Of a DNA stretch of 64,000 nucleotides, positions 11,960-23,087 are shown in pieces; the stretch's first letter is position 1, and each line of letters begins with the position of its first letter. The stretch covers positions 1-64,000 of the forward strand of contig JAHLKC010000034.1 in the NCBI GenBank assembly GCA_025449115.1, given 5' to 3'. The stretch comes from Chytridium lagenaria. Taxonomy: Eukaryota > Chytridiomycota > Chytridiomycetes > Chytridiales > Chytridiaceae. The notes under the pieces are model-generated. The model was not told where the DNA came from. It did no database searches and saw nothing but the letters and a program-made list of their open reading frames with translations. Both the position numbers and the translations under genes were made by a program.

Positions 11960-13093
11960 TTGCTGTCACACAAAACAAACGACAGGAAGATGATGCAGCT
12001 CGACCACCACGCCTCACCGGTATCTGCAGCACCTCAAGGCCATCAGTGGCAGAAAAAAGGATCTCCTCCGCCATCATTCCCTTACCGTCATTCATCCGTC
12101 CCAGCCATGGCATCATCCCCACCACCATTCGTATCCTCAACGTATCACCATACACCCTCATTCTTTACAACAGAACCCACACCCCCAAACACTCCTCCAT
12201 CTCTCATCTCCATCGCATCCCGCTGTCTAGAGCGAAATATCAACAGTAAGCTTTAACGCCGTTTATTTCAACTCCTTTTTATAAGCATCATCCCTTCTCA
12301 TACATCATCACCCACATATCTTCACAGAGCTCTCAACCCTCGACACAACCTCGGCGAAGTCCCCGTCCATCTCATGCTCCCAATCCTAAAACGCTCCACC
12401 TTCACCCAGGTACGCCGCCAAAAAAAAAGCACATCCACCTAACACCTCCAGCTCGAAACCCTCCTCGCCCACCACCCCACCTCCCATCCCGACTACGACC
12501 CTCTCTACCGCCACTTTGTGATCCAAGAATTCACCGACATCCGACGCTTAAACCCTGACACCGTGCCTCCCCCCTACACAGGGTGGCGTGACCTTCTTTT
12601 CGCTCGACGCAAAGAGAGGGAGGTGTCGCTTGCAAGGGCGAAACGACATTTGGAGAAGAGTCGAAGGGAGGCAGAGTTGGAGAGGGAACGGAAGAGGGTG
12701 ATGATGATTGAACGGCCGTTGGATGTAAAGAATCAGAGTAGTTCGAGGGGTTGGAATATCAATGGGAATGGTGAGCCCCCCCCTTTTTTTTTAAAACACA
12801 ATCTTCGCTCTTTTTTAAGCACAATCATCGCGCTTTCCCCTTCTTTTTCCTTTCACCTTCATAACCCAAAAACCATCAACCCAATTCATTAACTCCACCC
12901 CCTTTTGCAGTGAAAAAAGGAGAGCAAGTTCTTTGCCGCAGCCAAACGAGATCTCGTAAAACGGAGGTAAAAACAAAAAACCACTCCCTTTCGCATAACT
13001 CTAACGTTTTCCAGGATCATGATTGACGCCCCGAAATCAATGCCCAAAACGACTTACAGGTCCACCTCAAAAAAACCATACGATTATCGATGA
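11960..13093 (+). CDS. Elongin-A-like transcription elongation / ubiquitin ligase subunit
   Basis: Elongin-A stimulates RNA polymerase II elongation and, with Elongin B/C and a cullin, ubiquitinates stalled polymerase. Exon 1 has a Pro/Ser/His-rich start, then SLISIASRCLERNIN. Exon 2 gives NLGEVPVHLMLPILKRSTFT, which matches the family's F-box-like 'LKR' block. Exon 3 gives LETLLAHHPTSHPDYDPLYR and HFVIQEFTDIRRL, then WRDLLFARRKEREVSLARAK and a basic coiled coil. Exons 4 and 5 give SKFFAAAKRDLVKR and MIDAPKSMPKTTYRS, ending at 13093. Intron limits are clear (GTAAGC/ACAG, GTACGC/CCAG, GTGAGC/GCAG, GTAAAA/CCAG). One base must change near the A6 run at 12915-12920 to keep exon 4 in frame. The start could be 11960 or a later Met. 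The 5' end lies about 50 bp from the divergent SET-like gene. Confidence 0.82.
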
Positions 13094-13328
13094 TCCCCCC
13101 CGCTTTACCTAATCCCCTTTACACAGCCCTTTCTCTATATCTTAATTTGACGGTTTAAAGATTAGATGAATGTTTAACTTTTATTTACTTGGACGGCATA
13201 TACTCTTCGCAAGATTGAAACCCATATCTTCAAAGATCACTAATGTTGTCTATCGAACCTTTATTCACCACCAAAAAAAGACATAACAAAACCCCCTCCC
13301 AAAAATAATAAAAGAACAGTACAACCGC
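13094..13328. other. Convergent spacer
   Basis: A/T- and poly-C-containing spacer between the stops of Elongin-A (+) and the FUSC-type gene (-). It probably consists of 3' untranslated regions. No gene is visible. Confidence 0.4.
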
Positions 13329-15471
13329 TTAAAGCGTCGACGTCGCCAAAACCGTCAACCTTCTCTTCAACCCCCCTCCACCTTCACTCCTCCGCCTCCT
13401 CCACTCGCCGTAACCGGGATGCCTTCAACCCGTTCAACACGATCCCGATCTTCCATACCATACATATCATCCTCCGTGTCGAGCCCGCGACGACCTGTTG
13501 CGCGACGGGGGAGGGTGGAGCGGGGTGGTGCGATGGGGGAGCCTGGGATCGGGGGGAGAGTGAATCCGGGGAGTTCGCCAAAGAGGTCTTTTGAAGAGTT
13601 CTCCGAGGGCGTCGACTTCGTTGGCGACTGGGGAAAGGAAAGTTAGGATATGAGATGGATGAATGAAATAGAAGAGTGGTTAGGACATGAAATGGATGAA
13701 TGAATAGAAAGAGCGGTTAGGACATGAGATGGATGAAGGACATATAAAGAGCGGTTATGAAATGAGAATGATAGGTGGAAAATGTTAGAACGGGGTATGA
13801 AAACGGGATGTGGAAAAAAGGACGAGAGCAGTCACGTATACGAAAAAGAAATAGAAAACGAGAGCGTCGGACATCCATCAAAAAAAAAAAAGAAAACACA
13901 ACACCGCAGGTTTGTTCCGAGCCCCCCCAAAAAAGGAGCACCCACTCCCCCCAAAAGAAATCAAAAGCACCCCATCATCCAGTAAAGACATGAAGAATAT
14001 CAAAAAAAAAAAAAGAAAAAAAAAAAAAAGGACCTTACGCATTTTCATCGTCATAGCAAACGAATAATACCTCAACCACGACGAACTTTTCACCATCCCC
14101 ATCAACATCTCAGGATCCATCCCCAACCCCCACAGCATGAACACCAAGTGTACTCCCCTCCCACTCCCCTCCTCCACCAACCGACTCATCCTTAAAGCCG
14201 CCACCTCCCCACTCCTAGGGGGTCGTTCCAAGCTCATCCGTACCTCCGATCCCATCGAGACGGGGTCGCGGGGACGCGGTGGAGTCACCAGGCCGCTGTG
14301 GCGTGGATGGAAACAGGTCGCAGGGACGCGTGGAGTCACCGGACCGCTTGTGGCGTAATGGAAACAGGCCGCTGCGCCGCATCAAGTTCAACAGGCCGAG
14401 GCGACGCGTTCAAAGTGATCGTCAAAGCATCCGCAAGGTACACCCAAAACGTGTTAAAGATATGATTCTCGCCTTTGACGCACTCGGCAAATCCGGGGGC
14501 AGGGGTTGTTTCGCGACCATAGACGACGAATAAATGTAAAGCAGCAACCGAATGATTGTTTGCAGATCCCGTCTCGATTTCCGGAGTGAGGTTTCCAAGA
14601 GTTTCCTCAGATAAGGATCAAAGGGACCTTGATCGCCAATGATCGAGACAGCGGAGGCAAGACGTTCATGTATGCCACGAAGACGGGCGAGAATGGCTTT
14701 GTAAGTGTTCCAGCGGAAGGGTCCAGTGATACGGAATTCGACTGCAGCAAAGAGCATGTTTTCCTCTAGAGAGAAGAGGTCTCGATAGAGTTCGAGGAGG
14801 AGGGTAGAGATGTCTTCCATCGGGGTCGTGAGGAAGGATGGGGATGTTGAGATGGGCGGGGTGGAGGTTTCGGTTGGAGCGTAGGCGGTGGAGAGGATGT
14901 GGGTGTAGAGGGCGTTGAGACGACGAAGGATGGAGGAGATGGAGAGACGGAGACGATGGCGCGCGAGGTTGGGGTAGACGAGGAGGGTGAAGATGAGGGC
15001 AAAGGTGATGGCCATGGAGGCGCTGGCGAGGAGTTTGTAGTAACGGTGCCAGGGGTTGTCGAAGCGGGGGTTGTTGCGGTTCGCCCAGGAGCCGATGAGA
15101 CTCTGTGTGTGGTTAAAAGAAAAGGTGTGGGAAAAGAGGTTTGTGTGGAAAGTATTGCGTTCCAGAATGGATGTCGTGTGATGAGTCAAAGTATGCGTCG
15201 GAAAAGCGAATCAGAAATGTATCGTCAAAGGATGCGTCGAAAAGAAAACCAGCATGAATGTCGTCAAAGTACGCGTCGAAAGGTGAACCAGATGTTGTAT
15301 AAGAAACATCAAAGCAAGCGTCGAAAAAAGCGAACCAGAAATGATATCGTCAAAGTATGCATCGTGTCAAGTAGGTCATAAAAACAAGTAAAATCAGCAA
15401 TGGACTCATCAACTAAACCCAAACCCAAAACCAGAAAAAAAACAAAAAAAACAAAAAAAAACAAAAAAAAC

Positions 15472-15516
<45 letters not shown>

Positions 15517-16222
15517 AAAAAAAAAAAACAACATACCGTCGAATAACTCAACAAACTCAACAGCCCCAACACCGACAACCTCGTATAAAGCTGCACATAA
15601 ATCATAGGCACCGCAAACACCAACGAAGCTCCCCAAAGCGCATACTGCGTCCCAGATCCCCCCCAATCACATCCAACCCATCCATAACACACTTTATTGA
15701 GTGCATTCCGACCCGTTCCAAAGGCCGTGAGAACAAGGTAAGCCATGGTGTAGCCAATGATGGCGCCGGCGAGGTTGATGACAAAGGTGAGGTTGGTTTG
15801 ACCGACAGAGGGACCGACGGCCACGAGGAAGGTGAGGAAGGAGGCTTGGAGGTACCATTGGAGGTACCAGGCGCTGTGGCGGGGGTTAGAGTTGAAAAGG
15901 AGGTTGATGTGACAGGGGAAGAGTGTATGGATGTAGCGGGAGGAAAGAAAACGCGGAAACGTGTGGAAGGTAGAGATACGAGAAAGGTAGAGCTAAAGTG
16001 TTCTCTAAAGCAAACAAGGGGGTGATGTGACAAGAGTACAGTATGAAGATGATACACTGAAAGAAGAACAATGTGTGAAAGGTAGAAATACGCAAAAGTT
16101 ACAGCTAAAGCGTTCTCCGCACCAAAAGAAGGGGGTGACATGACAGGAGTAGAGTATAAAGATAAAGCAACGAAAGAAAAAAACGACAAAACATGTGAAA
16201 GGTCGAGACGCACAGAACGCTC

Positions 16223-16255
<33 letters not shown>

Positions 16256-18775
16256 TCACACTCACGTCTGATTCATCAACACCATCATATAAATCAACAC
16301 CGCCGTCGCGCATTTAAACGCATAAATCGATTCCTTTCTCAACACCAACATGGTGATTTTCGACAAACTCCGACGTACAGCGCCTCCGATCCTTTTAGCA
16401 AAGGGGATGGTGGAGGGTGGGGAAGGTTTGCGGGTGAAAAGGTTGGAGGGGATGTAGCGGGTGAGACTGAAATGGAGGGTGAGGGAGCGGGTTCTGCAGG
16501 TGAGTTCGAGGAGACAGTGGTTGAGGTCGGTGGCGAGCTTTTTTTTGGGGGGAAAGGTTAGGAATGTTTGGGGGGGGCAAAGGGGTGGGAAGCGCGGGAA
16601 TAGGGGAAGAAAGGTACAGGAAGAGTAAAAAGAAGAATGGAAAAGGCGGACAAAAGACGTGAATTGAAAAAAGGAAACGCAAGGTAAGAACCGGAGGAAT
16701 GACAACCATAAACGAGAAGAAGAAGAACGCAAAGAGAAGGAAGACATGATTTAAAACAGTTGGATCGAAACGCAAGGAATGAGAATAAACGAGAAGAAGA
16801 AGAACGCAAACAGAAGGAAGACATGATTAAAAAAAAGATGGATGAAAACGCAAGGTAAGCACCGTTGCAAAAATAACGGCAGCAATAACCAAAAAAAAGA
16901 ACACAAGCATGCAGGTAACAAAGAAAATCATAAAAGCGATGTACAGCCACCCGAAAAAAAAAACGCACTGAAAAAGTCGACAACTCACCTTCCTAAACCC
17001 AAAGATAAAAAAATTAACCTGCAACAACCCCTCCTGCGGTGTCGCCTTCACCTCCTCCCCCCAACCCCAACCTCCGGCTTCTCCCCCATCCTCAACATCT
17101 CCAAAAGCACTTCCACCTGCGCCATCTCCAAATCCCTAATCGCCTCTCCAACGCCCTTATAAGCCGCCTCCCCATTCTCAAATCCCGCCTCCACATTCAC
17201 CGCATCCCGTCGTCGTCCCCCCACCGTCCTCCCAATCTCCGCAATCAAGCACACGCACCCCGTCTCAATGCGTTTCAACTGCGCCGCAAAGGGGACAGAG
17301 AGGCGGTCTCGAAAGGTCGAGTTTTGGAAGAGCTTGGCGTCGTTGTGTTCGATCGCTTTTTCAATAGAGGAGAGCTGGATGGCCATGTCGGTGACTCTGA
17401 CCAGCATGCGATGGTAGTCTTGCAAGGTGAAGCGAGAGAGACGGGGTTCGGATTTCACGTCTTCAAGGGTATCCCAGAGGGTTTTGATGTGAAGTTCGAG
17501 TTGGGTGATGAGGGTGGATCGGGGTTGGAGGTCTTCTGGATCGGAATCGCTGGAAAAGTTTTTGACGAGGCGGTGGTGAGGAGTTGCATTGTTTCAAAGG
17601 TGGTGGAGAGTTCGGTCAGGAGGTGGCGTTCGGCAAATTCGGGCCAGAGGAAGAAATTGAGAAAGAGGGAGGCGGCGAAACCCATGAGGAAGCCGTAGAT
17701 CGAGTCTCGGAGGAAGGCGCGGTCAAAGGCGTCACCGTTGGCTAATTTTTTTTTTAAAAAAGGTGAGCAAATAATTTATGGAGTCGGGGGCTCAAGTGGG
17801 ATTGAAAAGAAAAGAATTGAGAATTGGAGGAAAGAACGTACAAGTGTTGGCACCAGTGACGCCGACAGCAGACGCAACAGCGGTGAAAACAAAGAGAGGA
17901 CCAATGAGACCGAATCCAAAGAACCGCAAAGAAAAGGCACGAAAGATGGAGAAAAAGTAGACGCAGATGAATGAAATGGCGCCCATCCAGGGGTAAGAGT
18001 ATCCAGAGGCATAATTGACGAGAGCCCAGCATGCGCTTGCGAGACCGATACCAACAGCATTGATGAGGGCGCGGTCAACAAATCGTCCAACGGGTTGGGA
18101 ACTTTAAGGAAAAAGAGTTAGAATGTATTGGAAGATGTGGATGCGGAAAGAGTTGAACACATACGGGTTCTGCACCAGCACGGCGATAATGATGTTGAGA
18201 TGCGTACGAGGTTGGATCTTTGTGTTGGTTTCGCTGTAGAGCACAAAGGCGTAGGCGAGTGCAAACTATAATTAATATTTAAGATTAAAGGCCCCGTTAG
18301 TATGAGCATTATATATGAGCGACGCAAAGATGTCTCAAGGGTAAAAGTGAATTTCAGTTACTTACGGCAAGGAGACCTAGGTAGAAACAGACCACAAAGA
18401 TTTCAAAAAAAAAAAACGTCAAACCTCAATCAAAAACTCGGTGCTTGTCCAAACTCCACAAAAAAAAAAAAAGGGAAAGAAAAACAAAAAGACACTAGTC
18501 TCACTCTCACCTTTGATGACATTTTTGAGCTTTCTCGAGGTGATGGCGGTGATCAACCTCTTTCCAAAAGACATTTTGACGGTCCTCTTGTCGAGAGGTG
18601 GGAATGCATAGTTGCCCTTTTCCGATGCATGACGGATGGGAAAGAAGGTAGCGGTGCTGTTTCTGACACTGAATGATCCAGTGGTGCTGGTCCTGCTCTT
18701 TTCAGCGTCTGTGAGAACGGGAGGAGCGAGAGGGACAAAGGCTTGACCAGTGCCTGGTTGCAAGTTGGTCGACAT
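13329..18775 (-). CDS. FUSC/DUF2421-type multipass membrane protein (aromatic acid exporter-like, Bre4-like)
   Basis: A large membrane protein with two blocks of transmembrane helices, as in the fungal ArAE_2_N/DUF2421 (Bre4-like) family. The start at 18775 gives MSTNLQPGTGQAFVPLAPP. Then come KRLITAITSRKLKNVIK, a helix (YLGLLAFAYAFVLYSETNTK), GRFVDRALINAVGIGLASAC, WMGAISFICVYFFSIFRAF and LIGPLFVFTAVASAVGVTGA. A long soluble helical stretch follows (FLLWPEFAERHLL-type, then AIQLSSIEKAIEHNDAKLF). The second membrane block has YAFKCATAVLIYMMVLMNQT, LAGAIIGYTMAYLVLTAFG and LLASASMAITFALIFTLLVY. A cytosolic helical tail follows (SLEENMLFAAVEFRITGPF). At least eight introns are present, several swollen by tandem repeats and poly(T). 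The C-terminal end at 13329 is tentative because frames slip in 13380-14420. Confidence 0.75.
14263..14367. repeat. Two-copy ~52-bp tandem repeat
   Basis: Two adjacent copies of a GC-rich unit, 14263-14314 and 14317-14367, each running from ggtcgc(g/a)ggga to ggaaaca. A third partial copy follows. They lie inside the 3' part of the FUSC-type gene and interrupt its reading frame, so they are probably intronic. Confidence 0.8.
15188..15370. repeat. Intronic ~40-bp minisatellite
   Basis: About five imperfect copies of a unit starting gtcaaagtatgcgtcgaaaa and continuing with a gcgaaccagaaatg-like segment. They lie in an intron of the FUSC-type gene. Copies differ by substitutions such as tatgcgtcg, tacgcgtcg and caagcgtcg. 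Confidence 0.85.
15431..15530. repeat. Poly(A) tract (poly(T) on the gene's strand)
   Basis: About 100 bases of almost pure A, including an uninterrupted run of more than 30, just inside an intron of the minus-strand gene. On the coding strand it is a very long poly(T) near an intron's 3' half. A similar run of about 30 A lies at 16224-16253. Confidence 0.9.
15890..16210. repeat. Intronic ~115-120-bp tandem repeat, about three copies
   Basis: Three diverged tandem copies that share landmarks: gggggtgatgtgacaagagta, gaaagaagaacaatgtgtgaaaggt-like segments, and agctaaagcgttctc. All lie inside one intron of the FUSC-type gene. Confidence 0.75.
16690..16860. repeat. Two-copy ~80-bp intronic repeat
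   Basis: The segment ataaacgagaagaagaagaa followed by cgcaaa(g/c)agaaggaagacatgatt occurs twice in direct orientation. Each copy is flanked by gaaaacgcaagg. The repeats fall in an intron of the FUSC-type gene. Confidence 0.85.
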
Positions 18776-20182
18776 TGGGGCTATAAGTGTGATCCGTGCT
18801 CGATCCTAAATGGATATGGATCAGGATGGATGGGAATGAATGGTGTGAGGAATGAAGCCCTTTGATGAATGAATGAAATGAGAGTAGTTGTTAGATGAGG
18901 GTATCGCAGGAGACGAGTGCTGAAGGAAGGGTGAAGGAAGGGTGTAGGTGCGTGAGAAAGAAAGCAGAGTAGTAGTAGTAGTATATATATCTCACCCCTC
19001 TCTCTCTATTATTAATTATAAATCACAGCACAGTAGTATATAGTGTATGAGATGGAAACAGTAACAAGTATTATTATTATGTATTATTAGTGATGAGAGA
19101 GAAATGAGAGAGAAATCTAGTTCTATTCAATGAACTGAATGAATGAATGAATAATGAACACATTCTCTTCTCATTTTTATTCAATATTAAATACTATTGG
19201 GGATAATCTATTCTCCCACTCTCACTGTTGGCTCAGTAATAAAAAGACACTAATACTCTCCTCCTCCTTCCTTTTTTAGTATTTATTACTATTTAACTCA
19301 AGCCATGCATATTGTCTTTTTATTCAAATGTATCCAATGGCAAGAATAACATATTGTAAAATGAAAGGCTTGACTGACAATTATCCCATGCATGACGTAT
19401 ATATTTAATAGTTGTTGTTGTTGTTTCAAATCGATCATTAATTAATTAATTATTATTAGTATTAAATAAATAATATTTTATTTTCAAAGTGGGACCGAAT
19501 TCAGGCTTGTTTCAGATGTTGTTGTTTTTTGTTTTGATTCAAGCCTCCCATCATCATCCATCATCCCTTCATCCACCCACCATCATCCCTTCATCCATCC
19601 ATCCCTTCATCCTATATGCTTGCTCACCTCGGTATCCGTCACCAAGACATTTCACGCTTCTATATGCATTTGACTCAGCCAAAAACATACTGCAGGTTCT
19701 CTCCCTTGCATCGGTCAAATAATACCGCTCTCTTAAAGAAAGTCTAGAAATGCATGGAGTCACTTTGATATGTCAGAATCTCGTTGCAATGACAATGACA
19801 ACCATCACCATAAGAATAAAAGTCACAACACTCCAACACAGTCCACTCAGACTACGGGACATTTACATCCCAAAAATCACATTTTAAATACCCACATTCA
19901 CGCATGTCTGCCCAACAACTAAAAGACAAAAAACAAAAGAAAAAAAACAAAACCAGGATACGTCAAACCAACGCCCTCCAAAATAGGTGCGGAAATAAAT
20001 ACATTCCAAATCAACAAAAAAGAGAAACGAAAAAAAACAAAAACAACAAAACAACAAAAAACAACAAAACAACGTTCATGAACAAAAAAAATAAACAAAA
20101 AGTAAACATACAAAAAAAAAAAAGGTATTTCAAAAACATTACAACCACAGACTCCACTCCATCCAAACCCCACACTCTCCAA
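18776..20182. other. Intergenic, low-complexity
   Basis: Between the 5' end of the FUSC-type gene and the 3' end of the LRR gene. It holds microsatellites: agt/at/ct tracts at 18968-19010, gaat/atga tracts near 19135-19155, and tta/atta tracts at 19436-19470. A catc-rich stretch at 19550-19612 and an aaac-rich stretch at 19918-20130 follow. The open frames here are low-complexity only. Promoter elements of the FUSC-type gene probably lie at its left end. Confidence 0.5.
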
Positions 20183-22440
20183 TCACGCTTCCAAAAACTC
20201 TCGTGAAGGATACCTATGGGCCTGTTTCAAGCAACTGATGGGAAATCTAATCAAAAAAAAACATAGAGTGAGCCTGTAACGTTTCCAAGAGAGTATAAAG
20301 GTAGCACTTACATCCCCGCTTTATCCGTCGCCCTATTCAATCCAAAACAATACACATCATCCAACTTCCACTCTACATTCACCACATCCCCTTCCTCAAT
20401 CGTAATATGCTCAAGCCCATCCCTCGGATTCACCATCGCAGGTCTACAAAAAATTACATTAACAAATATATCCAAACTCCTGTCCCGCCATCTCAAATCA
20501 AAAAAAGAAAGGAAAGAAAAAAAAGAAAAAAGAAAGAAAAAAACATAAAATATAAAATATAACAATATACGAATGATAAAGAAAATAAAAAAAAAAATAA
20601 AAAATAAAAAAATATACAAATGATAAAGAAAAAAGAAAAAAGCACCCGCTCAAACTCACATATACGCACTCCCAGCCTCATAATCCCCATTCACCCTCAA
20701 ACTCACCGCATCCACCACCCCCCCACCCCACTCACACTCCCCCCCACAGTCGTCGAATCCAATCCACTCGTATCCTCCGAAACCATCGACCCCGCCTTCA
20801 CCTTCCCCCCCTCCCCCATCACCTTATCCACCTCCAACTCCTCCTCCCACCACCACTTCCTCTCCTTCCCCTCCCACCACAACCCCCACCACTCCCCCCC
20901 CTCCCCCCACCCCCCTCCCCAAACCGTCTCCGCAACGCCTCCACAGCCTCCCGTCTCACAATCTCACCCCGTCTCCGCCGTCTCGCCACCACACACGCCA
21001 TCACCCCAAAAAACGACACAAACGCCAACAACGAGATGGCAATCACCACAATCACCGTCATCACCGACCTGGTGTTGCTTTGCGCCGCCAAGAGGTTGTC
21101 GGTGGGAGACGGCAAGGTCGACCGCGGGCGCGGAGAGGACCGGGAGGTTGGGGTGTCGCAGGGGGCGAGGGTGGCGTCGATGGTGCAGAGGGTTGAGTTG
21201 AAGAGACGGTCGATGCAGGTGAAGGTGTTGTGGCGGAGGTTGCAGGTGAGGTTTGTGGGGAGTTGGGTTTGGAGGGGGAGGAGTGGGCCAGTTATTCGGT
21301 TGGAGTCTGAAAAAAAGGTCAGTCGAGACACAGAAACTCAAGAAAAGAGAATCAACTTCAGGAATTTTAAAACAAAAAAGAAAAGAAAAAACGCAGCGAA
21401 AGCGTGGCTAGTTCAGGAACCCCACTAAAAAATGAAACAAAGAAAGAGAAAATAGCCAGAAATCCATCTTTGCAACGAAATGTAATAGTTCAAGAAAACA
21501 AAACATAGAAGAGAAATAGCTTAATATAAATCGATGCATCCCAAGTGCGGCCATTTTAAGACCCTCACTTAAATAAAACAGAGAAAAAGAAAATAGCCAG
21601 CTATTCATCTATGCAACAAAAGTGTGCCTAACTCAAGAAAATAACGAAAATAAACATAGAAAGAAAACATCGCCTGATATCCATCGATACACCAAAAGTG
21701 TGACTAATCCAAGTACCTCTCCAGAATAAAAACCAAAAAAACAAGGAAAAACTCACCCAACAAAAGAACCTGCAACGAAGCCGTCTCTGCTGAAACGTTC
21801 CAGGCAAACTCCCACTAAAATTACTATTCGACATAATCCTAAAAAAAACGCATCAACAAGAAGCCAAACCCATCAAACCGCTCCCCCAAAAACTCACAAT
21901 CGATTTAAAGTCGGCACCATAAAAAGCTCCTGCGGTATCCCTCCCCCCAAATTCCGATTATGCGATACATTCAAAGCCCTCAAACTTTCCAACGCTCCCT
22001 ACAAAAAAACAAACCGTTAAAAAAAACACAACGTTGAAGCATCCTCACCAAAGACGCGGGCAAATACCCCTCAATTGATTATTCCAAGATTTCTACAAAA
22101 TCAGTACGAGGTATGGTATACCAATGCACCCACATTTCCACAACCCTCCCTCCCATCAACACCACCCAAACACAGTCCCACGCACGGCAACAAACTCAAA
22201 TTCGGGCGTTCCGCAATCGCATTCCATCCGCTATTGTTCCGCACTGCGGGCCACGGTAACCATGTATAGGTCTTTTAGCGCTATGCAGTCGGTTAACGAG
22301 CTGTACATGGATGTGGGACGAGGGGGGGTGGGGGGTGGGTCGTCCCATTGTGTGAGGGGGTCGTCCCATTGAGGAGGGATGTCGGAGGGAGATGGAGAGG
22401 GATCAAGCCAGTCGTTGAAATCGGTGTCAGTGGGATCCAT
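20183..22440 (-). CDS. LRR receptor-like transmembrane protein with C-terminal SH3 domain
   Basis: The N-terminus has an LRR cap typical of plant/fungal receptor-like proteins (SSLTDCIALKDLYTWLP, then NNSGWNAI and NLSLLPCVGLC). LRR segments follow: GALESLRALNVSHNRNLGGG, IPQELFMVPTLNRL and IMSNSNFSGSLPGTF. NLTCNLRHNTFTC and a Thr/Ser/Pro stalk come next. One transmembrane helix follows (VMTVIVVIAISLLAFVSFFG) with a basic stop-transfer (ARRRRRGEIVRREA). The cytosolic tail ends in an SH3-like domain: ITIEEGDVVNVEWKLDDVYC, GLNRATDKAGMFPISCLK. The stop is at 20183. No signal peptide is obvious before the cap, so the true start may lie upstream or be hidden by a frameshift; MDPTDTDFNDWLD at 22440 is used. 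The family role is surface sensing, but the ligand is unknown. Confidence 0.7.
21440..21715. repeat. Intronic ~140-bp tandem repeat
   Basis: Two diverged copies beginning gaaaatagccag, each continuing through atccatc..tgcaac, gttcaag/ctcaag, aacatagaa and a cgatgcatcc/cgatacacca segment. They occupy most of an intron of the LRR-SH3 gene. Confidence 0.75.
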
Positions 22441-23087
22441 GGTGTTCAAAGAAGCCTTCAGGTATATGTTATGTCGGTACGAGCAAGGGGTTGATGGGTC
22501 AAGGTAAAGGCTTGAGCTGACAGAAGGTTTACGTTTGGTTTTTTGAAGTTCAGCAGTTTTGCGGGCCATCATGCAGCCTCCCCCATCGAAGGTTCCTTTG
22601 ACAAACCCAACCCTGGTCGTTGCTTTGATTGTCAGATTTGACGGCGTTTGAGACGATGGGAGACCACGAATGAACCGTCTTGGGTTCAGGCTGATGAAGA
22701 AGGCTCTTGACGGACACAGAAAGCGCATCCATCAGCCTCACTCTGTTGTGGTGGCGTCAATGATCGAATCGTATAATCTGCATGTCAAAGACTATGAGAG
22801 CCAATGTCCCCTTCTGATGCCAGTGTGAAGAACGCGGCGGCGATATTCCTAACCCTATCATCCTTTCCTCATGTTGCGGATAAGTCGTTTGTTGGTAGGG
22901 TACATGCAGAGATGTCCTTTACAGAAATCCTGTCAAATCAGCACCCAAAAAAAAGGTCCACTAAAGGACCCATTCCTTCCTAAACGATCGCTCTCTCACT
23001 ACCTCCCAACCCGCCTTCCTCCACCTCCCAACCCTCCTTCCTCCACCTCCCAACCCTCCGTTCTCCTCCCCATCATATGCAAACACA
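22441..23087. other. Divergent intergenic region
   Basis: About 650 bp between the LRR gene (-) and the candidate ciliary gene (+). It contains short open frames without motifs, including one Pro/Ser-rich frame running into the next gene. It probably holds two promoters. A 19-bp cctcccaaccctccttcctc-like direct repeat lies at 23008-23060. Confidence 0.4.

Noticed and set aside
15309..15824. Long Phe-rich minus-strand frame (poly-F protein)
   Set aside because: The Phe run is the translation of the intronic poly(T); only its first part is a true exon of the transporter.
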